From contig CM048849.1 in the NCBI GenBank assembly GCA_026545225.1, forward strand, positions 42,494,336 through 42,558,335: a stretch of DNA of 64,000 nt, given 5' to 3'. Positions 11,201-21,755 of the stretch are shown here, in pieces (position 1 is the first letter of the stretch; every line of letters begins with the position of its first letter). The DNA is from Cornus controversa. Taxonomy: Eukaryota > Streptophyta > Magnoliopsida > Cornales > Cornaceae. The translations under genes and the position numbers were made by a program. Under the pieces are notes generated by a model. It saw nothing but the letters and a program-made list of their open reading frames with translations, ran no database searches and was not told the DNA's origin.

Positions 11201-14200
11201 CTTGCAGAAACATGTCAAAAATCAACTTGTTGAAGGCTCAGCTTAGTGGTGAATTTAAGATGAAGGATCTAGGTGTCGCGAAGAGAATTTTGGGTATGGA
11301 GATTTACAAAGACAGAGGAGCGGGCAGATTATATTTGTCACAGAAAAAATACATTGAAAATGTGTTGGAACGCTTCGGTATGCAAGCATCAAAGCTTGTG
11401 AGTACTCCATTGGCAGCCCACTTTAGACTTTCGGCAGAATTGTCACCACAGACCGAGGAGGAGGTGGAGCACATGTCTCGTGTTCCTTATGCTAGTGCAG
11501 TTGGTAGCATCATGTATGCTATGGTGTATGGTGTGTAGTAGGCCAGACATTTCACATGCAGTTAGTGTAGTGAGCATATACATGGACAAACCTGGGAAGG
11601 GTCATTGGCAGGCTGTGAAATGGATATTGCGGTATTTGCGAGGTACTGCAGATGTTAGATTAGTCTATGACAAAGGCAACAACACGTCTGGGAGTGTTGT
11701 TGGATATGTTGATTCGGATTATGCTAGAGATCTTGATAGGAGGAGGTCCTTGACAGGGGATGTCTTTACTCTTTGTGGGAGTGTGATCAGTTGAAAGGCG
11801 ACTTTGCAATTTACAGTTGCATTGTCTACTACAAAGGCTGAGCACATGGCTGCCACAGAGGCAGTGAAGGAAGCTATATGGTTTAGAGGCTTTGTTAGTG
11901 ATCTGGGCTTGCAGCAGGATGATTTGACTGTATTTTGCATCAGCTAGAGTGCTATACATTTGACTAAAAATCAGATGCTCCATGAGAAAACCAAGCATAT
12001 TGATGTTAGGTTGCACTTCATTAGAGATGTGATTGCATAGAGTGTTCTTGCAGTGAGGAAGATTGGGACAGTAGAAAATCCGACAGATATGATGACTAAG
12101 GTCATTCCTACTATCAAGTTCAGACATTGTCTGGGCTTAATTGGTGTTTACAGAAATATTTTACGACCCGTTTTTTTGCTTGCAGGTTTTGGACCCAAAT
12201 TAGTACTCTCTTGTAGCCCGATATATAAGGGCATCTAAGGGTTTGAAGCAGGTAACGAGAGAAAACCTTGAAAACGCAAAAAGAGAGTGAGAGAGCAAGA
12301 GCTAGGGTTTGGGGTTGAAACTTGTAATCTCCTGATTTTCGCATAGTGAACTTTCGCCAAATCACCGTGGACATAAGCACATCGCCGAACCACGTAAATT
12401 CTCATGTTTCGTATACATAACAAAAATATAAATTAATATTTGTTGTGTATCCTAATCATGTCCCGCATCCTATTCTTTCTCCTTTTTTTTAGAGTTATCG
12501 TATTGCAAATTCACCATGTCCTTATCATGTCATACCCGCGTCCCATATTCGTATTGTGTTGTAACCGTGCCCCATGTTCGTATCCGTGCTTCATAGCTAG
12601 TAATGAAAATTTGTCTTTAAGAAAATTTAGGTTAGCTTGCTCAACACACAATGTTCTTCCTTTGTTTTCTCTAAGAAACTTAAGCTTCAATATAGTTTAA
12701 AAATAAATTTTTCACGTTATGAGGGTTAGTCCGAAAACTTGATCACGTTATGAACAGCGAATAAGTTGAAGTTCAAATGAAGATTCAAGAAAACCACATA
12801 TCTTCATACATACAAAAGGCAGTCGAAAAAGAAATAATTGTAATGAAATTTACTCTTGATTTACTAGAAGATAGTTTAGAGGATCGGAATTCTCCACCAA
12901 TTTATAATAGGCTGCCAAGATGGGTTTGTTAAAAGATGTCTACTAAGAAAGCTAGGCGGCATCATGTGAGGCAGCTAATATGGGATCACACCAATATCAC
13001 TCCTTAAGACAACTGATGAGGAACAAGTAACAAATCCAACCAAATAATTAAATGTTTGACTAAGGATGCTTTGACATATGAAATTGCAGAAATTAACACA
13101 TTATTAGCGAGATTGCTAGGTGGCAATTTAAATTTGTAATTAAGATCAAAATCTTCTTCATGAATTCACAATATGTGATCAGTTCACACAGAAAGATGAG
13201 GCTGAAATCCCACATCTCTTGCAAGGTACTCTATAAAAGAGACCACTCCTTGAGAAATAGAGAGTAACGTTTGCTTTATTGTTCTGCTACACAGCAAAAA
13301 ATGCACACGACTCGAAAAACGTTCAAGCTTCATTGTCACTTTAGAATTCTCTCATTGGTAGCAGCTCCTAGAACACAAATTCAAATTCTGCCTAGTAATC
13401 ATACAGAGTTGTAATGACACCGACAAAATGTAAACAATGGCAAAAAATCCTTATAAAAATGAATGGAACTTACATACATTTACAAATAACTTGTTCTTTC
13501 ATATTATTATGAAATCCTTTTTCTCAATCAGATGTTTCTTTCTATTTAAAGCACTACTATCTGCTGATTGTCAATTCGAAATTATGGTCCCCCGCAAAAC
13601 GAAACAGTCAACTCTGAACAATTGCAAGGGTTATTTGGAGACAAGTCTTAAATGCACCTCCTAAATGGACTCTTTGTGCCAATAAATTGTAAGGACAAAT
13701 AAGGAAGAGAAAGAAGAGGAAAGACAGAAAAATGCCACAAATTTGATGGCACGTCTTTAAAATGCTTAGGGAAACTCCGCTGACAAGTGAAAGATTTTTT
13801 TTTATTATTCTGAAGTGACCATGATTCTGATCTAACAATCACAATGTCATTAAAGGAAAACCATCTACGAAGAAAGGAGAAAACAATAGCAGGAAAATAG
13901 AATTACTTGTAAAAAAACAATTGTATAAATAATGGCTGATTGGTTGGTAATTTACTCCATAATTATTAATGCATCTGCAATTAATAGCATTCACTCTTAT
14001 CAGATAACCAGACAAATCTAATAATCCCAAATTAAGCCAGCAAAATCCAATCAGCAGAATGAACACAAAAAAACATTGAGAGGGAACAATAAACAAATTA
14101 ATAATAATAGGAATCAAAAACAGATATCTAGTTCTAATGTAAGATATCACATACTGGTTTGATACCAACGGGGTTGTGTTAACTTTGGGCTGCACAACAT

Positions 14201-15826
14201 GCCCAATTGCAAATATGCCACCACCATTTACACCATCTAAGCAATGAGCAAACATCTTTTTCACTTTTCCAGATGAAGCTAATTGTGAAATCATAGATGA
14301 ATTTGATTTTCCAAAGCCAAGTATCCCATCAAGTGCATCTTCAGATGAACCAAGATCCCCAGATTGTCTAGCACCACACCTACTCGGAAACATCACAAAT
14401 GCTAAATAAGTAATAAAAAAGAACAGATTGCCGGAAAAAAATTAATAAATAAGAACAGATATCATTTTCTATTTGCAGGATTTGCGAGGGGCTACGCCTC
14501 CCAGTCTCCTTACTAATCCCCATAAAGAGTGTTATGTGTCTTGGAAGGACTCAAATTCTGAAGTCACCCCAAGAAGGCTTCGAAGAGCTTCAGACCCGTT
14601 AAAGATAAAGCTAAATGGGCTTCAGTTATCTGGTATAAAGGCTATGAAGAGTTGGGAACTACTCACAATGAGTTAGCAATTTAGCAAATAAGCATGGAAT
14701 TTTTTTTTATAAGAGCAAATAAGCATGGGAATTTTTTTTTATAAGAGCATATAAGCATGGAATTGATTTTAATTTAAAAGGATATTCGTGAAGAGTGTGT
14801 GAATAGTGCAAACATATGTAATGGTACAGGTTCCATTTAATTAAAAGGTCAAGTGCAATTCCTAGCTTACCCAAAAATTTAAAAAGTGTTGTAGCACACA
14901 CTGAAACAATGTACGATAAACATGATATGCAACTTAAGAAGCTAAATTAATACAATAACAGAGATATAATAAGACATTACAAGATTTGATATACTAAAAT
15001 ATACACACACACACACTTAATTGATTGTATAACATGTTTTATAACTAAAACATTACTTACATATGTTCATGATATTAGAGAACAAAAACAGAAATACAGA
15101 CTAACCCAAATATGACACTTCCATTTGCCGATTTAGTTTGGAGATCTCCAGATACTCGATCATATTGGACAACATCCTTTACAAAGTACCCAATACTATA
15201 GCTTCCATCTCCGTATACCTCAGTATATAGGCAGGATACATTAGCCATGCAGCCGGAAACTGAACCTCCATTGATATCCAAACAAAATTGTTGATCACAT
15301 GAAACCAATTTGCCAGTAAGCGAGTCCTTTGGGTCATATAGTGTAAGTTCCAACTGTTAAAAGAGAAGAAATTAAAAACATGTTTCAGAAATTAGCACTG
15401 GTGACTAAATTCTTATAAATTGCAATGAGGTGGATACCGAGAACAAAGGGAAGCATAAAGAAATGCAAACAAGAGGCATACACCGTGGTATCCTCTTTCG
15501 GGGCATTCTTTGCACTGGATGCAATTAACCCACATTATGTCACTTCCAGTATCTACTTGCACATAGTAGTCTCTTGCAGGTGTTCCAATCCCAATCTTAG
15601 CATAGTAAAGCCTATAAAATTAAAATTTTAAACAAAATAAGAACACACGATGAATCACTGCACGTTCTATAATCATATCCATTTAGAACACACGATGAAT
15701 CATTTGATTTTCGCGGGACATAAAGCAACAATAAAAGAGAAATTGTATATATATATCAGGTAATCATTCAAATTAAGAACAGAAGCTCGTTACTTTTTCT
15801 TTCCCTAGAATTAATTGAAGCCATAG

Positions 15827-15889
<63 letters not shown>

Positions 15890-16162
15890 TGAATGGAATG
15901 ACCCGACGGCATCAGGGCGGCCAGTTCCGCCAAGGGGAAGGTCGACGCCGGCGAGCATCCGAAGGTGTCGGAGGCTATCGTGAGCTGTTAGGGCACTGAG
16001 GGAGCGTTCCACTCCGGCGAATTTGTAATTGACGTTGATCACTCCACCATTTGCAGAGACATAACTAGTACAAGTAGAGATCAAGAGCAACAACCATACC
16101 GATAATTGTGCAATTTTCGCTGCGAAACTGGAGGAACTTCTAGCGACGGTCGTGATTGCCAT
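5295..16162 (-). CDS. Atypical pepsin-like aspartic protease (A1 family), six exons, C-terminus not found
   Basis: Secreted or membrane-associated aspartic endopeptidase of the plant 'aspartic proteinase-like protein 2' type. Exons (minus strand): 16162-15903, 15611-15482, 15353-15106, 14379-14155, 5631-5469, 5368-5295; all introns GT-AG and phases agree, giving 366 codons plus 2 bases. Exon 1 has a signal peptide (hydrophobic WLLLLIST) and a short propeptide; exon 2 carries the first active site [11 protein letters not shown] and the nearby Cys residues; exon 3 has YGDGS; exon 4 has [16 protein letters not shown]; exon 5 has the second active site [12 protein letters not shown]; exon 6 ends in YTCFQYSG. 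Family members are near 490 residues, so about 120 C-terminal residues are missing: lost, or on exons left of the copia-1/hAT insertions outside the window. Intron 4 is 8.5 kb and contains copia-2. Start chosen as the ATG preceding the signal peptide. Family sure; functional state uncertain. Confidence 0.88.
5632..7782 (-). other. Protease intron 4, 3' part, no gene seen
   Basis: Intronic by exon positions on both sides. Low-complexity pieces occur: GAAGAAG/AAGAAAAA around 7365-7430 and CACCACCACCAC around 7530-7605, which create spurious K-rich and P/H-rich reading frames. No protein similarity recognised. Confidence 0.6.
7783..8181 (+). repeat. 5' LTR of copia-2
   Basis: About 400 bp, ending CACAACA directly before the primer-binding site. 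The segment from GACCCGTTTTTTCGC to ACCACGTAAATTCT is repeated at 12160-12412. A TATAAAGG box near 7920 fits an LTR promoter. Confidence 0.8.
8184..8196 (+). other. Primer-binding site of copia-2
   Basis: TTGGTATCAGAGC, complementary to the 3' end of plant initiator Met-tRNA, two bases after the 5' LTR. Confidence 0.85.
8215..12150 (+). pseudogene. copia-2 gag-pol remnant (Tnt1-like layout)
   Basis: Starts ATG at 8215 with a gag segment ([15 protein letters not shown]) stopped by TAG at 8545-8547 and again near 8767. A CCHC knuckle ([14 protein letters not shown], from about 8899) and the protease site LDSGCSYHI (about 9068) follow, then GAG-pre-integrase ([17 protein letters not shown], about 9460), integrase with TDNG (about 9838), RT (about 10660-11540) and RNase H (to about 12130). 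Many stops and frame changes interrupt it. The RT catalytic box reads YVDS rather than YVDD near 11190, so the polymerase would be dead even with the frames ignored. Reading direction is opposite to the host gene. Confidence 0.92.
12160..12412 (+). repeat. Truncated 3' LTR of copia-2
   Basis: Repeats the central part of the 5' LTR (GCTTGCAGGTTTTGGACCC, AGGGTTTGGGGTTGAAACTT, ACCACGTAAATTCT). The first ~70 bp and the last ~75 bp are missing, and no polypurine tract precedes it. Confidence 0.8.
12413..14154 (-). other. Protease intron 4, 5' part, no gene seen
   Basis: AT-rich intron sequence between copia-2 and exon 4. A minus-strand VDGFP pentapeptide near 13850 resembles the next family exon but lies upstream of exons 5 and 6 and is treated as chance. 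Confidence 0.55.
15827..15886. repeat. (GT)n(TA)n(GA)n compound microsatellite at start of intron 1
   Basis: GTGTGTG, then about 12 TA units, then about 12-13 GA units. It starts roughly 17 bp inside intron 1 on the minus strand, close to the 5' splice site of the protease gene. Confidence 0.95.
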
Positions 16163-17638
16163 CGTCGTCGTTGTAGCTTCAATTGATTTTGGTAATCACT
16201 GAGAAAGGAGAAGGGAAAAAATGAAGAGCGGGAATGACTTGACCTACATAATAACACTAGGACGACGAAACGAGGAAAGTGGCACCGATAGAGACTTCGA
16301 AGTGTGAGAGTGAGGGTCCCACGTTTTCCGTCGCAGATTTCCCAGCTACAAACAGATTATCTTAATTCAGAATTACAATTCAGATAGAATTATGAGGTAA
16401 AGTCGATTACGTTCACCGCATCCACGTCCATATTTCATATTTTTGATAAAACTTTGTGTAAAAATAAATGTAATCATTATGATAAATATGATATATGTAC
16501 ACATCTATATTTATAATCAACATCTATATCTATATTTACAGGGTTAAGTGCCCAGCCCTCTAATATGCATATACTTTAAATAAAATTCTATTCGTCTTTT
16601 ATTTTTATTTTATTCTTAAGTTATTAAGATTTAAGAATTTTATTTAATTATTTTTTTATTTTTTATTTTAAAAAACATATTATATTTATAAAGACAATGA
16701 CATATAAGTCAATATAATTATGTCCTAAGCAAGTTGTCAGCTTTTAAAAAATGAGGAACTAAAATGTTAAAAAAAGAAAATAGTTCAAAAGGAAGTGTTT
16801 TTGCAACTATAAAAAACGTTTAGGGGTATTTTTTTTTTTTACATGTTTGCCTAATTTTTAATTGAGAATTACAATTGAGACAAAAGTATGAGGTAAAATC
16901 GATTACCTTCTTCAATTGTTGCAAAGTAATGTTATAATGATTAAAATATCCTTTAATATAAATTTAAAAAAATAGTGTCCCTTAATATAAGAATCAAATT
17001 AAGACAAATAATTCATTCCGTATAGTGTTGTTAAATATTATTTTAGAAAGAAAAAAAATTAATGTTGCAACTATAGGAAAATGAAACACCTTGGAACAAT
17101 TTTTAAAAATTTCTTAAATTTTTATTTTTTATAAAGAAAAGAGAAACTAAAATGAAAATCATTTTAAAGAAAACCTAAATTTTCTTAAATTTATATTAAG
17201 GGATATTTTTGTCATTATAAATCACTTCTCTTAAAGTTCTATTTTTTAAAAAATTAAAAGGAAAATAAAATTTAAAATGAAAATCATTTTAAAGAAAACC
17301 TAAATTTTTTTAAATTTATATTAAGTGACACTTCGTTATTATAATATCGCTTTGCAAAATTGGATAGTTCGGTGGAGTTTTAGTTCAAAAAAATATTGTA
17401 GGGAGTTTTGTAACAAAAATTGATAGTGGGAGGGAATTTTATGCAATTTGCCCATCAATCTATTCGACTTACAAATTAACAGTATATATGAACTCACACA
17501 ATTCTACTCTCATAATTAGTTTGGAGAAAGAGAAATTGAACCTCAAACCTTTTGGGATTAGATAAAAATACTAACCACAAAGTTGGATTTTACTTGTGAT
17601 ATAACTAACGCAGTTACAATATACAACTATAAAGATAA
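16163..17638. other. Protease 5' flank and AT-rich intergenic DNA
   Basis: The first ~180 bp should contain the protease 5' UTR and promoter; no clear TATA box is seen. Farther out there is a direct repeat of roughly 70 bp (about 17150-17215 and 17270-17340, both with CATTTTAAAGAAAACCTAAA) in very AT-rich DNA. No gene. Confidence 0.5.
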
Positions 17639-17651
17639 TTATAGATAAATA

Positions 17652-19102
17652 GTTGTTTTCAATTGTTCCGGGTGAGTAGAGAGCAATCTACTCACTTTTA
17701 ATTGTAGTCGTAAGATCTTATAGCTAATTGGTTAAACCTATTTTTTTAGAAAACTATTAATATTTCAATTATTATTAATTAAAAATGACTATAATAGACA
17801 ATTTCTTAAAAGGAAAAAATCAGTTTTCTTAAATTTCTCTCCACAATTGAAAAGACATACAAACTAAGAACTTATGTCAATGTCCAGTGTCGACCTTCAC
17901 TCATAACAACTTTATTCAAAATACTTGTTGGATTCATTTTGAACCAAATTTGATCACACTTGCAAATAATTTGGTAGTGTTCGAATTGTTGTGAAATTTG
18001 TTTGACAAATTAAGACTTTCGGTGTCTACTGGATGTCTCGACTCCCCTAATTGATGATGGCCCTTGTTTAGCCTTCTAATCCAAAGTTGAATATCTAGAA
18101 AGATATACTTTTTTGAATATACAATTCAGTTGAACACTATTTTCATCTAATGAAGAATTAGAAAAACTAATTTAAGTAGAAGACTCAAAGCTTTCATTTC
18201 TCTATAATAGCTTTCTTTTTTCTCTCGTCAATCATAGGAAGAGACCTTTTACATACCAAATATTGAAAGATTATTTAAGAAAAGGAAAATGACGATTCGT
18301 ATTCTCTATCTCGAATGATGTGGTTGTTTATATGGCAGTCACACGTCAATTTAAGTGTACATAAATCTTTTTTTTTATTATTTATTGTTGTATAAAAAAT
18401 TGTTAAAACTGAATTATTCCGGTAACATCTCCATGAATAGGTCACTTTCCTCTTTGATTTCAGCTTTCATATTAGGATTAGAATTTCATTTCATGTAGTT
18501 CTCTCTGAGATTTAGACATCCACGATTCTCTCTCATCTATGTCCATGCTCTGTTTTGATATAAAAGTTAGAAGGGGTTTGTTTTGAGAAAGTATATGGAT
18601 AAAACGCTCCTAAGATCACAACAAAAAATCAACTGATAAGATAAGAATGAATGACATTGTGATGAATTCGTCTGATCGTAGTTGGATCAAAAATGAATGT
18701 TGCCAAAAAACAAAAGAAAAACCCTAATCTTGCTATGATTTATTTTGAACCATTACAGAGAATATAGGAGATTGGACCTCCATGAATTTTAATATCTATG
18801 TCCACGGAATTATGATAATTGTTTCTAAAATGTATTACAAATATAATCAAGAAGTTTTGGTCTTCCGTAAAATAAAATAAAAAACGCACAAACTTCGTAG
18901 TTTCCTATTTTCGTGAGCTCCTAAGAATATTGATTTTTTTTTCTTTTAAGAATTTGTGTATTATAGTTATTTCTAATTAATAATAATTGAAATACTAATA
19001 GTTTCTTTAAAAAGTATGTTTAACACATTCGTAGTTGGATTAGATCTTAAGGTTACAATGAAAAGTGTGTAGATTGATTACCAGAGAGCAATTGAACATT
19101 AC
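17652..19102. mobile_element. Long-TIR DNA element of unknown family, 13-bp flanking direct repeat
   Basis: Imperfect inverted repeats of roughly 140-170 bp: the left arm (17652 to about 17815) and right arm (about 18945-19102) share, in opposite orientation, the core TATTTCAATTATTATTAATT and the outer GTTnnnTTCAATTG. The identical 13-mer TTATAGATAAATA lies outside both ends (17639-17651 and 19103-19115). The 1.1-kb centre is non-coding. TIR length plus a long target duplication suggest a Mutator-like non-autonomous element, though 13 bp is longer than the usual 9-11. A single related arm occurs at 39765-39925. Confidence 0.65.
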
Positions 19103-19343
19103 TTATAGATAAATATATTATCGTTTTTAAATATTGTTAAATTAAAAATATATATATAAAAAAAATTCAATAAATTAAAATAAAAAGGTATTAAGTGGAA
19201 TAACTACATATAAGTAAATATATGAATGCTCTCACGGTGCCCCCGCTCAAAAATGTTAGATTTTTGACGCTCTCGCTCCCGTTCCCGCTTTATGTGACAT
19301 GGTTCAACAAGGTTATTTTATCTTATCCAAAATTCTTAAATCT

Positions 19344-20208
19344 AAAAAAGTGCAAACCCACCCTCGCCCCGCGAGGTTTTTCAAAGTGAGCAAAATACCC
19401 TTGTACTTACAAAGTGAGCAAATAAGTCCCCAAATTTTCAAAAAGCAAGCAAGATGCCCCCCTTGAGACCATTTTCAGCTAACTTTTGAAACACAATTCC
19501 TAAACTACCTCTTATATATTACATTTAAAAAATGAAAAAAAACCAAAAATACCAAAACCCCAAACTAATGAGATTAATGCAAGGATGATGATGGTGGTAA
19601 TTATATTTTACATTATACATGGAATATTAGTTGAGCTATTATTTTAAAATTTGATCTTTTTTATAAAAAAAAAATATTTACTTTAATAAATTTAAAATAA
19701 TAATAATAAGTGTATTTATAGAAAAATTGAAATAAAAACTTTATTTACTTTATTAAATTTAAAATAATTTGATGTAGGCAGACCCATGACATTCAAGCAA
19801 TTGCTAATAAATACTTTTTATTTCAATTTTTCTATAAATGCACTTATTATTATTATTATTATTTTAAATTTAATAAAATAAGTAATTTTTTTTTAAGAAA
19901 AAAGATCAAATTTTAAAATAATGCTAGCTCAAGTAATATTCTTTGTATAATGTAAAATATTATTACCACCACCATCATCCTTGCGTTAATTTCGTTAGTT
20001 TGAGTTTTTGACTTTTTTTTTTTCAATTTTTAAATGTTATATATAAGGGGTAGTTTAGGAATTGTATTTCAAAAGTTGGCTGAAAATAGTCTCAAGGGGA
20101 CATCTTGCGAACTTTTTGAAAGTTTAAAAACTTATTTGCTCACTTTGTAAGTACAGGGGGTATTATGCTCACTTGGGGAGACCTCAGGGTTTTTTTTGCA
20201 CTTTTGCC
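19344..20208. mobile_element. Foldback (long inverted repeat) element, about 865 bp
   Basis: Nearly the whole element is two arms of about 420 bp in inverted orientation around a short centre (about 19770-19795, GTAGGCAGACCCATGAC). Outer ends carry AAAGTGCAAA on the left and TTTGCACTTTTGCC on the right. Matched landmarks include CAAGGATGATGATGGTGG (left) and CCACCACCATCATCCTTG (right). Flanks TTAAATCT / AATAAATCT share TAAATCT, a possible worn 9-bp target duplication as in Mutator-like elements. No coding capacity; a transcript would fold into a long hairpin. Confidence 0.75.
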
Positions 20209-21016
20209 AATAAATCTACTAACTTCGAAAAGTAATCCATTCAAATTAGTTTACACTTTTGTAGTTTTTGTATACATTTTTTATAATTTTTTTATCAAAT
20301 AAGCTTTCTGATTTGTAATACAAGAAGTTGGGTAAGCAAAAGGACTAGTGCTACAAGGTTAGGGATGGCAACAGAGCGGGTATGGATTTCCCGAAACCTA
20401 CCCCACTCCTTTTAGTGTTACAACATCTCATACATGTCCCGAACTCGGGATGAGTTTAAACCCACCATCCTATTTTTTATTATAATTGGAGAACCTAATC
20501 CTGTTCCCGCCTCATCCCGATCCGTGTAAACCCAAACAAATCTTCTAACAATTTAATTGTTAAGCCATAAATCATCAAATTGAAGGGACACCGAGAAAAA
20601 GGAATTTTATCAAAATGAAAACCAACAATACCAAAGTTGATTAGAAAAGAGAGACTAAAATTTCTCTATATTTTACTAGGTCATATTGATGTATAAACAA
20701 ATAATAAAATAAACTAAAGTACCAATTGATCTAAGTATAGACAACATATTGGAGAGATAGAGGAGAAACGAATTGTAAAGACAGTGAATTGTAGAGAGAC
20801 GAGCAACATTCACGGTGGAGATTCGAAAAGGGGAAGAGAGGGCGGTGGACGGAGACAGATAATCGATGGAGAGCTACAACCTTCGATCGCGCACTTGGGG
20901 ATGTGAAGGGGGAGAGAGTGGTGTTACATTGGAGAGTAATAACTTATAAACCTTAAAGACAATGAGATATATACATATATAGTAAGGATAATTTTGGAAT
21001 ATTCTAATATATTCAA
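20209..21016. other. Intergenic DNA with a MITE-like fragment
   Basis: At about 20363 the sequence TAGGGATGGCAAC followed by GC-rich CCCG words resembles the end of a plant hAT-type MITE; a matching opposite end is not found nearby. The remainder is AT-rich without a recognised gene. Confidence 0.4.
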
Positions 21017-21186
21017 TGTAATACCCCGAAAATTTGGATGTCTATTATTTTAAAGAAATTAAATTTCGTTATATTATTATTTTATTTTATTAATTCATGT
21101 AAAATCCATTATCTCTATAAGTTATCATTTTAGGTGAGTTGCTTTTCTTTTATATGCATTTTATCATTTTATGTGGATTGCATATG

Positions 21187-21755
21187 TGTAGTAACCCTTG
21201 TGGATGGGTGTGAGTGGGCGGGTGCGAAGACAGACACTGGGCTGAGCTACCACACTTACAGGGTACAGGGTGCGCAATCCCACATTGTTTGGGTGTGGAA
21301 AAGGGGATGTGCTTATATGTAGTATGTTCCTTCAAATGGTATAAGGCCTTTTGGGGTAAAACCCAAGAGCAAAACTGTGTGGACTATGGCCCAAAGCGAA
21401 CAATATCATACCATGTGTTGGAGCGGGGTATTACAGTTGGTATCAGAGCCTGAACCCAGCCAGAAGTGTGCCGACGAGGGCATCGGGCCTCGTAGGGGGG
21501 TGGATTGTAGTAACCCTTGTGGACGAGTGTGAGTGGGCGGGTGCAAAGACAAACACTGGGCTGAGCTACCACACTGACAGGGTACAGGGTGCGCAATCCC
21601 ACATCGTCTGGGTGTGGAAAAGGGGATGTGCTTATATGTAGTATGTTCTCTTCAAATGGTATGAGGCCTTTTGGGATAAAATCCAAGAGCAAAACCGTGC
21701 GGGCTCATGCCCAAAGCGGACAATACCATACCATGTGTTGAAGCGGGGTATTACA
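21187..21755 (+). mobile_element. TRIM (miniature LTR retrotransposon), complete, 569 bp
   Basis: Two direct LTRs, 21187-21435 (249 bp) and 21506-21755 (250 bp), both starting TGTAGTAACCC and ending GGGGTATTACA. The 70-bp internal part starts with a Met-tRNA primer site (TGGTATCAGAGCC from 21438) and ends with a purine tract (AGGGGGGTGGA, about 21494-21504). ATATG is duplicated outside (21182-21186, 21756-21760). The two LTRs differ at about twenty positions by eye, so insertion is not recent. It has no coding capacity and would depend on proteins from another element. No 5S rRNA-like block is seen, so it is not an obvious Cassandra. Confidence 0.92.
21438..21449 (+). other. Primer-binding site of the TRIM
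   Basis: TGGTATCAGAGC, complementary to initiator Met-tRNA, three bases (including one spacer G) after the left LTR's terminal CA. Confidence 0.85.

Larger units (their letters stand above)
7783..12412 (+). mobile_element. Ty1/copia retrotransposon (copia-2) inside protease intron 4
   Basis: Complete-order but decayed copia element, antisense to the host gene. It has a 5' LTR, a Met-tRNA type primer site, gag-pol remnants and a 3' LTR truncated at both ends. The left boundary is set at TGTTGTGGCC but other TG starts within 10 bp are possible; the right boundary is where similarity to the 5' LTR stops. No target duplication can be read because of the truncation. Confidence 0.85.

Noticed and set aside
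13839..13860. Minus-strand VDGFP as a possible protease exon
   Set aside because: Wrong order (upstream of exons 5 and 6), the match stops after five residues and a stop codon follows.
21134..21692. Several 60-100 codon frames on both strands
   Set aside because: All lie in the TRIM LTRs, which are non-coding.
21187..21755. TRIM as a Cassandra element with a 5S rRNA promoter
   Set aside because: No recognisable 5S internal control region in either LTR.
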